From Crocinitomix algicola (lineage in GTDB: Bacteria; Bacteroidota; Bacteroidia; Flavobacteriales_D; Crocinitomicaceae): a stretch of DNA of 64,000 nt. Positions 46,112 through 55,386 of the stretch are shown here, one piece after another. The stretch spans positions 62,001 to 126,000 of the forward strand of contig NZ_LYPF02000018.1 of assembly GCF_001661595.2 (NCBI RefSeq), read 5' to 3'. Numbering within the stretch: position 1 is the first letter of the stretch; the number at the start of each line of letters is the position of its first letter. The position numbers were made by a program, and so were the translations under genes. The notes below the pieces were generated by a model. That model did not search any database. It worked only from the letters and a program-made list of their open reading frames with translations, and was not told where the DNA came from.

Positions 46112-48448
46112 ATGATGTTTATAAAAAAACAGCGCTATCCTATTGCTCTATTCTCTATTATTCTATTCACAACATGGTATTTTTGCCTACCAGACCAATT
46201 GTTCGACAAACCTACAAGCACTGTTATTTTGGATCAAGACGGTAATTTATTAGCTGCGAGTATTGCAGAAGACGGTCAATGGAGGTTTCCTCAAAACGAT
46301 TCTGTACCTTATAAATTTGAAAAAGCTATAATACAATTTGAAGACAGGAATTTCAGGAATCATCTGGGAATTAGCGTTAAAGGAATAGGCAGAGCATTGT
46401 ATCAAAATTTAAAATCAGGTAAAAAAGTAAGTGGAGGAAGTACTATTACCATGCAAATAATGCGCATGAGCAGAGGAAATAGGTCGAGAACTATTTGGCA
46501 AAAAATAATTGAAATGTTCTGGGCGAGTAGAGCAGAATGGCGTTTTAACAAAGATGAATTACTAGCAATATATGCTTCAAATGCGCCCATGGGTGGGAAT
46601 GTTGTAGGATTAGATGCAGCAGCTTGGAGATATTTTGGGCGATCCGCTAACGAGTTGTCTTGGGCAGAAACTGCGACTCTTGCCGTTTTGCCAAATGCAC
46701 CATCTCTGATGCATCCTGGAAAAAATAGAGTTGCCCTTAAAGCAAAAAGAAACCGCTTACTCGATAGACTTTATGAGGTTGGAGAAATGGACTCTATCAT
46801 GTGGGAATTATCGAAGCTTGAACCACTCCCCAGCAAGCCACATCCAATACCTAGAATAGCACCACATTTAATGAATCGTGCAATTGCCGACGGGCTATCT
46901 GGTCAGGTAGTTAAAACAACTGTAAACGCAGGTTTACAGGCGCGAATTAATGCAATTTTAAAACATCACCATCGCCAATTATCAGAAAATGAAATTCATA
47001 ATGCTGCCGTTATGGTAATGGATGTAAAAACAGGTGAGGTTTTAGCCTACAACGGAAACGTTTTAAGCACGGGAACTGAACACAGTAAAGACGTAGATAT
47101 TATAACAGCTCCAAGATCATCGGGGAGCATATTAAAACCATTTTTATATGCCTCAAACCTTGAAAGTGGTACTATTACACCTAGTATGGCAGTTCAAGAT
47201 ATTCCAACAGTCATGTCAGGTTATTCTCCAAAAAACTATAACTTGAAGTATGACGGCATCGTTCCTATTGACGAAGCTCTATCACGATCATTAAATGTTC
47301 CAATGGTTAGATTATTAACCCAGTTTGGAATTGAAAAATTTCACTATACTTTAAAAAAAATTGGCTTTACAACGATTACTAAAAGCCCTAAACATTATGG
47401 ACTATCGTTAATCTTAGGCGGAGCAGAAGTTAACTTATGGGATTTAGTAAATATCTATGCTAAAATGGCTCGTTGTTTGAATCAATACCCAACTATTGAA
47501 AAAGGCGTAAATCGTGATGCAAGTTATTTAAAAAAAGACCACAATTATGAAATGGAACGCCCCATTTTCTCGGCTGCCACTTGCTGGTTCACTTTCAAAG
47601 CTATGCGCGAAGTTGAACGACCAGAAGAAGATATAAACTGGGAATTATTCAATACCTCACAAGAAATAGCATGGAAAACAGGAACTAGTTTTGGATTCAG
47701 AGATGCTTGGGCCGTGGGTACCAACTCAAAATATGTAGTAGGAGTTTGGGTAGGCAATGCCGATGGAGAAGGAAGACCTGGTCTAATTGGAAGAACAGCT
47801 GCTGCCCCCATACTATTTGACGTTTTTTCGAGCTTACCAAAAGCTGAATGGTTTAATCCGCCATTTGACGAATTAGAGCAAGTAAAAATTTGTAGTAAAA
47901 CTGGTTATCGAGCTAATTCCGCATGCGAGCAAATCAATCTATCCTATGTACCCAAATCGTCATTAAAAACTAAAGAATGTATCTATCATAAATTCATTCA
48001 TCTGGACAGTACAAAAAAGTATCAAGTCAATGCATCCTGCTACCCATTATCTAACGCAATAAAAACACCTTGGTTTAAACTTCCTGCTATTGCCGAATTT
48101 TATTATAAGAATCACGATCCCAACTTCAAAAAACCCCCAAGCTATTTCCCAGGGTGTAGCGGAAAAAATGACAATGAAGAACTAGCAATCCTTTACCCCA
48201 AATCTAATAGTACGATTTTTATACCTTTAAATTTTGAAGAGGAAAATGAATCTATTTTCTTTGAAGCTACTTTAGTGAATAGTGCTCACACTTTATACTG
48301 GCATTTAGATGAAAATTTCATTGGTCAAACTAATAAAATTCATCAAATAGAATTTAAGCCAACAACCGGAAAACACCGATTAATGATAATTGATGAAAAA
48401 GGTAATCAAACGCATGTTGATTTTGAAGTGGTTGTAAGTAATAACTAA
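46112..48448 (+). CDS. pbpC: Penicillin-binding protein 1C (bifunctional)
   Basis: A peptidoglycan glycosyltransferase/transpeptidase-like enzyme of about 778 residues. After an N-terminal membrane anchor come the GT51 motifs (FEDRNFRNHLGIS with the catalytic Glu, GGSTITMQIMRM), the transpeptidase SxxK in SSGSILKPFLYA (about 344), SLN in SRSLNVP and KTGTS (about 520), and a C-terminal beta domain as in PBP1C. I choose ATG 46112; the TTG at 46079 adds 11 residues but lies within an AT-rich stretch upstream. No alpha-2-macroglobulin gene is adjacent, unlike in many bacteria. It overlaps ispF tail-to-tail by 4 bp. Confidence 0.9.
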   Translation: MMFIKKQRYPIALFSIILFTTWYFCLPDQLFDKPTSTVILDQDGNLLAASIAEDGQWRFPQNDSVPYKFEKAIIQFEDRNFRNHLGISVKGIGRALYQNLKSGKKVSGGSTITMQIMRMSRGNRSRTIWQKIIEMFWASRAEWRFNKDELLAIYASNAPMGGNVVGLDAAAWRYFGRSANELSWAETATLAVLPNAPSLMHPGKNRVALKAKRNRLLDRLYEVGEMDSIMWELSKLEPLPSKPHPIPRIAPHLMNRAIADGLSGQVVKTTVNAGLQARINAILKHHHRQLSENEIHNAAVMVMDVKTGEVLAYNGNVLSTGTEHSKDVDIITAPRSSGSILKPFLYASNLESGTITPSMAVQDIPTVMSGYSPKNYNLKYDGIVPIDEALSRSLNVPMVRLLTQFGIEKFHYTLKKIGFTTITKSPKHYGLSLILGGAEVNLWDLVNIYAKMARCLNQYPTIEKGVNRDASYLKKDHNYEMERPIFSAATCWFTFKAMREVERPEEDINWELFNTSQEIAWKTGTSFGFRDAWAVGTNSKYVVGVWVGNADGEGRPGLIGRTAAAPILFDVFSSLPKAEWFNPPFDELEQVKICSKTGYRANSACEQINLSYVPKSSLKTKECIYHKFIHLDSTKKYQVNASCYPLSNAIKTPWFKLPAIAEFYYKNHDPNFKKPPSYFPGCSGKNDNEELAILYPKSNSTIFIPLNFEEENESIFFEATLVNSAHTLYWHLDENFIGQTNKIHQIEFKPTTGKHRLMIIDEKGNQTHVDFEVVVSNN

Positions 48449-48924
48449 ACATAGATTAAAGCCGAAGCATACGCCTGTATGCCATCACCATTTCCTACAA
48501 ACCCCATTTTTTCTCCTCTCGTAGCCTTTATAGAAATCCTGTCAATATCTACCTGCAAAAGCTCTGCAATCACATTTTGCATCGCAGGAATATGGGGGTT
48601 AACTTTTGGCGCCTCAAGTAAGACCGTGCAGTCAATATTTCCAACTTTATACCCTTTATCTTTAATTAATTTATACGATTCTTTTAGGAGCTTCTTACTA
48701 TCTGCACCTTTATATCGTGGATCAGTATCTGGAAAATGAAATCCAATGTCTCTCAAGTTTGCCGCACCTAGAATAGCATCACATATTGCATGGAGCAATA
48801 CATCGGCATCAGAATGTCCAAGCGCACCAAATTCGGAATCAAATTTCACCCCTCCAATAATTAGATCACGGCCAGGTACAAGTTGGTGAATATCTACACC
48901 AAAGCCAATTCGAATATTAGGCAT
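48445..48924 (-). CDS. ispF: 2-C-methyl-D-erythritol 2,4-cyclodiphosphate synthase
   Basis: A 159-residue trimeric enzyme of the MEP isoprenoid pathway that forms MEcPP and CMP. RIGFGVDIHQLVPGRDLIIG supplies the zinc Asp and His, GHSDADVLLHAICDAILGAA continues the site, and ATRGEKMGFVGNGDGIQ is the family signature. I start at ATG 48924; a frame from 48945 would overlap porV. IspF feeds undecaprenyl and quinone synthesis. Confidence 0.95.
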   Translation of the reverse strand: MPNIRIGFGVDIHQLVPGRDLIIGGVKFDSEFGALGHSDADVLLHAICDAILGAANLRDIGFHFPDTDPRYKGADSKKLLKESYKLIKDKGYKVGNIDCTVLLEAPKVNPHIPAMQNVIAELLQVDIDRISIKATRGEKMGFVGNGDGIQAYASALIYV

Positions 48925-48928
48925 CGAA

Positions 48929-50161
48929 CTATTCTCCAGCTGCATTATTTAATTTATTGTTACCAAATTTAAATTTAAGCGAGAATCTGACAGTATTAGA
49001 AAGCGGATTATTTCTTCGAAGAGCTGCTAAGTATGAAACGTCAATACCAAAAACGCTATAATATAAACCTGCTCCAAATGTAAAATATTTACGATTTCCT
49101 TTAGCTCTATGCTCATAAAAGTAACCTCCTCTTAATGCGAGTACATCACCATACCAATACTCTAGACCACCTCCAATATTTATTTCATTTAATTCTTCTT
49201 TTAATCGGCTGCCACTTTGTACTTCAAAATCACCATTATCATCTTCAATTACATTACCTGGAGCATCATAAAATGACTGCAACATCCCTAATGTTACCCC
49301 GACGTTGTTTTCATATCCCGACAAAATTTCGCCATCTCCATTTCTTCTTGGCAATGTTGGCACAAGAAGTTTATTAAAGTCTACTGTTGTTGTTAATGAG
49401 TTATAGTCATCAAAAATAAACTTCATTGCTGACCCCAGTCTTAAGTTGGTGGGTAAAAAATCCCTATCTGCTTCATCGGTGTAAGACATTTTATTTCCAA
49501 TATTAGAGATTGTCGCACCCCAAGAGAAAACAGCATCATAATCAGCCACATCAACATCTTCATTGACATAAGAATATGACAAGTCAACCGCTCCTGCCAA
49601 CCCAGCTTTTGTCGCTGTATTACCAGAATTTACACCACCAGTTAAGTTCGAGTAAATAAATTTACCATTAAAACCTATTGCACTTCGATCAGACATTTGA
49701 AAGGCATAACCTCCGAGTATTTCAAATTCATTTGGACTAAATTCGCGAATTAAATTTCCTTGATTATCTGTAAATGTGATGTTACCAAGTGAAAAGTATC
49801 GCATCGAACCTCCAAAGGTATGGTTTTTACCAACTTTTGTATACCCGCTAATGTACGAGAGGTGAATATCATCAACAAGTTGCTTTAACCAAGGAGAATA
49901 AGACACCCCAAATTCAGCTTTCTCTTTGGAAAAAGCCAATTTTGCTGTATTCCAATGAAAAGAATTTGCATCAGCGCTAGTCGCAGCACCGGCATCACCA
50001 ATAGCACTTGCACGTGAGTCGGGAGCGATAATCGCGAATGGAACAGCAGTGGTTATCGTGTTTAGTTGGATAGGAAATTCATCTCCATCCTTAGACACAT
50101 TTTGCGCATTTACACCGGTTACAAATAGCAGCGATGCGATATAAGCTATACTTTTTTTCAT
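48929..50161 (-). CDS. porV: T9SS outer membrane protein PorV (LptO)
   Basis: A 410-residue outer-membrane beta-barrel that shuttles T9SS cargo from the translocon to the PorU sortase. A signal peptide (MKKSIAYIASLLFVTGVNAQ) is followed by the family start TTAVPFAIIAPDSRASAIGD and DAGAATSADANSFHWNTAKL, then amphipathic strands and an aromatic-ended C-terminus (VRFSLKFKFG). It lies 178 bp downstream of porU in the same direction and 4 bp before ispF. PorV and PorU work together in the attachment complex. Confidence 0.93.
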   Translation of the reverse strand: MKKSIAYIASLLFVTGVNAQNVSKDGDEFPIQLNTITTAVPFAIIAPDSRASAIGDAGAATSADANSFHWNTAKLAFSKEKAEFGVSYSPWLKQLVDDIHLSYISGYTKVGKNHTFGGSMRYFSLGNITFTDNQGNLIREFSPNEFEILGGYAFQMSDRSAIGFNGKFIYSNLTGGVNSGNTATKAGLAGAVDLSYSYVNEDVDVADYDAVFSWGATISNIGNKMSYTDEADRDFLPTNLRLGSAMKFIFDDYNSLTTTVDFNKLLVPTLPRRNGDGEILSGYENNVGVTLGMLQSFYDAPGNVIEDDNGDFEVQSGSRLKEELNEINIGGGLEYWYGDVLALRGGYFYEHRAKGNRKYFTFGAGLYYSVFGIDVSYLAALRRNNPLSNTVRFSLKFKFGNNKLNNAAGE

Positions 50162-50256
50162 TTAAAAATAATCTGTTGTAAATATTTCAGTTCAATTTCA
50201 TCAAGCCTAAAGCTCTGTTCTGCCGCCTCAAACTGACTGAATCTCTATACTTGACC

Positions 50257-50264
50257 CAAATATA
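50257..50264 (-). promoter_or_regulatory. Candidate -7 element (TATATTTG) for porV
   Basis: On the minus strand it reads TATATTTG in the 178-bp gap after porU, 95 bases before the porV ATG. A TTTG occurs 9 bp further upstream, which is too close for a classical -33. It suggests porV can be transcribed independently of porU. Confidence 0.35.
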
Positions 50265-50339
50265 CGTATTAATCAAAGCTTTATTGTAAACGAATATAAA
50301 ATTTCGTTGAATCTATTTTTAAAATCGTTCAATTGCCGT

Positions 50340-53300
50340 CTAGAGCAAAACTAACTTCTCAATTTTTTCAGCCTTTTTACCCTCCTCTGTTTCAATAGAT
50401 AAACGATAAACGTAAACTCCACGACCTAAACGATCTCCAAAATCATCTCTTCCATCCCAATTAATACCGTCACTTCTGAAACCTTGCGAATGAACAGTTT
50501 GAAGAATTGTTTTGACTAATTTTCCTGAAACTGTAAAAATTTCAACCTTTACATCCAAAGAATTACAAACTTGGTTATGTTCGAAGTAAAAATCGGTATT
50601 GGTTGTAAATGGGTTTGGATAATTTAACAAATGTGAAATCCCTATTTCCTCTTCATTATGTACCACAAATTCCAAAGTAGATTCTGATGAGTTATTGTTT
50701 ACGTCCCACACTTTAAAAGTAATTGTATGTGAACCTTCCTCTAGTTCAGACAGTTGATAATTAACTTTACCACTTTGATAGGTATCCAAATCGGCTTCAT
50801 AAAAATTGTTCAGCACAATTGGATCTGACGTGTTCCCGTCCAATATCAAAGTAATATCATGACCAATTCCATTGCCCGTTGTATTGACACCATTTTCATC
50901 AGAAATATGAGCTATAAAAAGTGGATTTTTATTGGTCATCCCACCATTCACAAAGTGCTCATCGTTCATATACAATTCAATCTCCGGACCAATTTCATCA
51001 TCAAGACCATCTGGATTGACACCTCCTACAACTATAGATGTATCATATCCGTAATTATTCTCATTTTCAGTATTCCCGTAATAGCTTATTTTTCCTTTGC
51101 CGTAAGCATAATCAATGTCCTTTGGTACAACAAAAGTAAACTCAAACTCACCGTTGGTAACCGTGGATTTTCCTTTATAAATTATATTGTTTTGAGTTTC
51201 AAATGGTAAAACCGGAGACTCAGGATCTTGCCCTAAAGAATAGCGTGTTTTCCATTTATCATAAACGGTAGGTGTTACATACCCGTTATAACTATTTAAC
51301 AACTCACCCATTTCATTTTCAAGGTGACCTTTCACTGTAATTTTTGAAAGCGCCTTAATGGAATCTGTTTCCATTGTGATGCTGACTCCATTAATACTAT
51401 CGGTTACAATTCGTGGTTTTGGTTTACCTAACTCCATAGCCGGATCACCTAAAAGCGTAAAATTTCTCATATTCTGATCGCCAGCCGTCAAATTCTTTGT
51501 TCGTCTGATAATTTCACCTAATGTTAGCGCCTTTCCATCTTCTTCCTTAAACAATTGGGTGTACATATTTCTAACCATCGTTGTATTCGTCCCAATATTC
51601 ACCAAACGCGTAGTTGTCAATAATCCAACGGCACCTCCATAAGGTGTTGTTAAAGTAAATTCACCAGCTGATACTCGAGCTGGGTCATCAAACCGACTAA
51701 ATTCACAAGTAGCAGAAATGAAGACTGTCATGTTATTAACATTGGCCCAATTTTGGATCATTGGAATGGTTACCACACGCTCATGAGCCAAACCTGTTTC
51801 ACCACCATGTCCAACATAATTAAAAACAAGTGCACCTTTGTTCATATTTTGATTAATTGCTTCTTCTACATCGGGGTATCGTCCACCTCCTGAAGTAACA
51901 ATTTGTTTATAAGCATCCAAATACACCTTTACAATATTCATTTCAGGAAAATATTTTTCAGTTGTATCACTCATCGACTCACAATCTAAAATAAATTGAC
52001 CAGAATCTTCGTCATCCGCCATTAACACCAGTCGATTTCTCCAATCACCAAATGTTGAAGCATAACCATCGTCACCGCATTGAACCCCATCAGCATTAGA
52101 ATATAACATAGAACCATAGTTCATGTAATGATCTATTTTATCGACAACTTGCTCTGCACTATTGACATCTGAAACCGGTATACGACCAACTCCTATATCG
52201 ATTAAATCAGAAGACGACATACTTTCATTATCATCTAAAATACCAAAGAAATCATCGGATGTAAATGCACTTGAATAGAATTGATTTCCGTCTTCTACAC
52301 TATTATATGTTGGTAATAAATAATTATTATCATCTAGACGATTTAATGGGTCATAAGAACCATCACCAAATAAACATAAATATTTTATTGAATTTTCAGG
52401 ATCTAAATCAGACCTGTCGTAAAACATCTTCGCCATCCATCTCACAGCAACTGGATCAGAAACTCCACCACTGAACTCATTGTAGACTTTTTGGATATCT
52501 ACAACATGTACCGTAGTGCCAAAATTTCGATGAATATCAGCTAAACGATCAGCCTGTGCTCTTAAACTTTCATGCGTAATAATTAAATAATCTACTTGTG
52601 GTAATGCATGTAAATTTTGATTTGGAATCTTGCCTAAGTACTTTCCTGACAAAATAGGAGTTTTTCCTTGGCTGGAATTATACGCTAGAAAGGCCCTTAA
52701 CGAATCAGCGTTCATCTTAAATTCGTAGTTTGATCCGCTAAGCGAACCATTTACTAGGGAAATATTAGCTGGGTCGGTAATTTCCCAAACTCGTGTATTG
52801 GAATTGGCATTTGAAATGCTATACTTTGCTACCTCCCCTAACCCTACAGACTGCATATCCCTTATAATCAACGCATCGCTACCCATCCTAAGATGTCTTC
52901 TATAGTTAAAAAGAAGATAATTCACCCATGCTTCACCAGAAGGAGATGTTCGATAAAATTCAACTTCTACATTAAAACTTGAACTTGCTGAAGTAAACGT
53001 TGAAGCCGTAGCATTCCTTTTCGCTATTGTCGAAGCACCATTGGCTAAAATTTCAATATCATCAACAACCCCTCCATTTACTTTAATTGTTGCCCCACCC
53101 GTTCCAGACAACATCGATGAATAAATTTCTGCCTCCAAAAACACAGGCTCACTTGTCACTCTATTCTCAACATTCAAACTAAAAGAAGTCGTAAGTTCAG
53201 AACCTTCTAAATTTTCTCCGAACCATGCATCACCAGAATGCAATAGATTTTCCTCATTCTTTTCGTGTAAAGAATAGCCGTTATAAGTGGTTACATTTTT

Positions 53301-54179
53301 TGTTTCCGGATTGGGTGATTGTGATACTGAAGAAATTCTCTTGGGCGAATCTGAAGGGTCAATGTGAATAAAATAATAGGTCAATGAATCTATTTTATTC
53401 TTTCGAGCATTAAAATCAAAAGTATTCGCAAAGACATTATCAGGTCCTTTAGCATAAAACAATACATAGTCACTTGCATCAAATGACAGGTCAGCCTCAC
53501 CCGAAATCAAAATGGCATTTTTTAGCAAATCATCTGGTCTATAAGCCGCGTTATTATGGGACAATTCAGTTTGATGATTCCCATAAATATTTATACTTTT
53601 CGGATTAATAGATTCAACAGGAATTCCAAGCGAACTTAAGTTAATGTATGTTAATTTATACAAACCATCTGAAGGAATTCCAATTTTATACCAGTCCCCA
53701 GAAGCCAATACGGAAGAACTTGCAAATTCAACTTCTCTTGAATCTCCACCATTAACAGTAGAAGCATTAACCTTAATTGACAATTCTTTAATTAGTTCAA
53801 CGCCACCATTCCTTTGAACTAAGGGTTGGTATCGCACTGAAAGAAAATTCTCTCCTCTACTCTTCCCAAAATTAACTTCCAAATCCAACTCTTTAGGCAA
53901 CAAAGACTTGTCGTAACGAGCCGGCAAATCAATTGTTTGATAAATAACATCTTCTACTTCATATGTGAATTCATTATCACCACGCAAGCCTATATTTTTA
54001 GTAATTGTTGTAAAAACTTCGGCTGTAATTGAATTATAATCACATGGAGCGCAAGTACTTGACTGAGCATCCCATGAAGTTGAAAACACAAACTCTTTAG
54101 TTTGAGCACCGATAAAAAAGCTTGACATTAAGATACTTAGCACTAAAAACAATGATTTATTGTAGATTACTTCCTTCAT
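50340..54179 (-). CDS. porU: T9SS C-terminal signal peptidase PorU
   Basis: A 1279-residue gingipain-like (C25) sortase that removes the C-terminal domain of T9SS cargo at the cell surface and attaches it to the outer membrane. I start at ATG 54179, which gives a signal peptide (MKEVIYNKSLFLVLSILMSS). The C25 domain holds the catalytic His in NYVGHGGETG (about residue 786) and Cys in ISATCEFSRFDDP (about 823). The C-terminus has a FlgD/T9SS-like beta domain (GRGVYVYRLSIETEEGK). It reads divergently from the porP/sprF-like gene across a 161-bp region. Confidence 0.93.
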   Translation of the reverse strand: MKEVIYNKSLFLVLSILMSSFFIGAQTKEFVFSTSWDAQSSTCAPCDYNSITAEVFTTITKNIGLRGDNEFTYEVEDVIYQTIDLPARYDKSLLPKELDLEVNFGKSRGENFLSVRYQPLVQRNGGVELIKELSIKVNASTVNGGDSREVEFASSSVLASGDWYKIGIPSDGLYKLTYINLSSLGIPVESINPKSINIYGNHQTELSHNNAAYRPDDLLKNAILISGEADLSFDASDYVLFYAKGPDNVFANTFDFNARKNKIDSLTYYFIHIDPSDSPKRISSVSQSPNPETKNVTTYNGYSLHEKNEENLLHSGDAWFGENLEGSELTTSFSLNVENRVTSEPVFLEAEIYSSMLSGTGGATIKVNGGVVDDIEILANGASTIAKRNATASTFTSASSSFNVEVEFYRTSPSGEAWVNYLLFNYRRHLRMGSDALIIRDMQSVGLGEVAKYSISNANSNTRVWEITDPANISLVNGSLSGSNYEFKMNADSLRAFLAYNSSQGKTPILSGKYLGKIPNQNLHALPQVDYLIITHESLRAQADRLADIHRNFGTTVHVVDIQKVYNEFSGGVSDPVAVRWMAKMFYDRSDLDPENSIKYLCLFGDGSYDPLNRLDDNNYLLPTYNSVEDGNQFYSSAFTSDDFFGILDDNESMSSSDLIDIGVGRIPVSDVNSAEQVVDKIDHYMNYGSMLYSNADGVQCGDDGYASTFGDWRNRLVLMADDEDSGQFILDCESMSDTTEKYFPEMNIVKVYLDAYKQIVTSGGGRYPDVEEAINQNMNKGALVFNYVGHGGETGLAHERVVTIPMIQNWANVNNMTVFISATCEFSRFDDPARVSAGEFTLTTPYGGAVGLLTTTRLVNIGTNTTMVRNMYTQLFKEEDGKALTLGEIIRRTKNLTAGDQNMRNFTLLGDPAMELGKPKPRIVTDSINGVSITMETDSIKALSKITVKGHLENEMGELLNSYNGYVTPTVYDKWKTRYSLGQDPESPVLPFETQNNIIYKGKSTVTNGEFEFTFVVPKDIDYAYGKGKISYYGNTENENNYGYDTSIVVGGVNPDGLDDEIGPEIELYMNDEHFVNGGMTNKNPLFIAHISDENGVNTTGNGIGHDITLILDGNTSDPIVLNNFYEADLDTYQSGKVNYQLSELEEGSHTITFKVWDVNNNSSESTLEFVVHNEEEIGISHLLNYPNPFTTNTDFYFEHNQVCNSLDVKVEIFTVSGKLVKTILQTVHSQGFRSDGINWDGRDDFGDRLGRGVYVYRLSIETEEGKKAEKIEKLVLL

Positions 54180-54340
54180 AATTATAAAATGTGATGCCAA
54201 ATTTGTTTTAAAAACGAACTAAAATAATTATTATTGCAAACCTTGTTAAAGAATTTGACTTTCGTAACCTTTCTAAAAACAAAGTCGTATTCCCTATGCA
54301 AAGTTGATGAAATTTATGGATAACAAAAGCCATACTTGAG

Positions 54341-55333
54341 ATGAAAAAATTTTTTATTGGGTTATTGGTTCTCTGTATGAATGTAACATCATTCGCGCAA
54401 GACCCTGAATTCACCCAGTTTTATGCGAACCCTATTTATTTAAATCCTGCCATGGCAGGAACGCATGGATGTCCGCGTTTAAACTTAAATTACCGAAACC
54501 AATGGCCTTCTATTTCAGGCGCATTTGTTACCAATAGTATTTCATACGATCAATTTGTGAACGTATTGCAAGGCGGTGTAGCCCTAATGGTAACAAATGA
54601 CATGGCAGGTAAAAATACTTTAAACTGGACGACCATTAACTTGGCCTATTCTTACCACCTACAAGTAAGCAGAAAGTTTACAATGTTGTTTGGTGCACAA
54701 GCAGGATGGAATCAAAAGTTTTTAGATTGGAGTAAATTAACTTTTGGTGATCAAATTGATCCAAGACGAGGATTCATATACCAAACGGGGGATTTACCAA
54801 GAGGTAACTTCTGGAATGATGGCAGTAGCTGGGGAACAAAAGGTTTTTTTGATTTATCAGCAGGGTTTGTAGGATATTCAGAAAATTTTTATTTCGGTTT
54901 TGCAGCAAAGCACTTGAACACGCCAGAGGAAAGTTTAATTTTGAATCCTGACGGTGAAAGTAGACTCCCTATGCGATTTACTGGACATGTTGGAGCGAAT
55001 ATTGAATTTGGAAAAGGTTCTCAATATCAAAATGTAACCTCAATTTCACCAAACGTTATTTATACTTATCAAGATGGGTTTATGCAATTAAACTTTGGAA
55101 CCTACATTAAGTATGGTATATTTACGGCAGGAGCATGGTGGAGAGCAAGAGACGCTTTTATATTGTCTGTTGGAGTAGATGCTGGAACATTTAGATTTGG
55201 TTATAGTTACGATATCACTATCTCACCTTTGACGAATGCTTCAGGTGGATCACATGAATTATCCATGGGATTCAATTTTAATTGTAAAGAAAAACCTAAA
55301 AAGTTTAGAACAATATCTTGTCCTTCTTTTTAA
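54341..55333 (+). CDS. Type IX secretion membrane protein, PorP/SprF family
   Basis: A 330-residue outer-membrane barrel. Signal peptide MKKFFIGLLVLCMNVTSFAQ, then the hallmark DPEFTQFYANPIYLNPAMAG and NYRNQWPSIS. Family members anchor adhesins such as SprB or form part of the T9SS/gliding apparatus. It lies 53 bp upstream of gldJ, in the same direction. The SprB-like PKD-repeat partner often seen next to sprF is absent, so whether this is the core PorP or an SprF paralogue is undecided. Confidence 0.9.
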   Translation: MKKFFIGLLVLCMNVTSFAQDPEFTQFYANPIYLNPAMAGTHGCPRLNLNYRNQWPSISGAFVTNSISYDQFVNVLQGGVALMVTNDMAGKNTLNWTTINLAYSYHLQVSRKFTMLFGAQAGWNQKFLDWSKLTFGDQIDPRRGFIYQTGDLPRGNFWNDGSSWGTKGFFDLSAGFVGYSENFYFGFAAKHLNTPEESLILNPDGESRLPMRFTGHVGANIEFGKGSQYQNVTSISPNVIYTYQDGFMQLNFGTYIKYGIFTAGAWWRARDAFILSVGVDAGTFRFGYSYDITISPLTNASGGSHELSMGFNFNCKEKPKKFRTISCPSF

Positions 55334-55386
55334 GGAAAAGTGTAACCAATGAATTGGGAATTGTTATAGCAGAAAGGAAATAAAAA

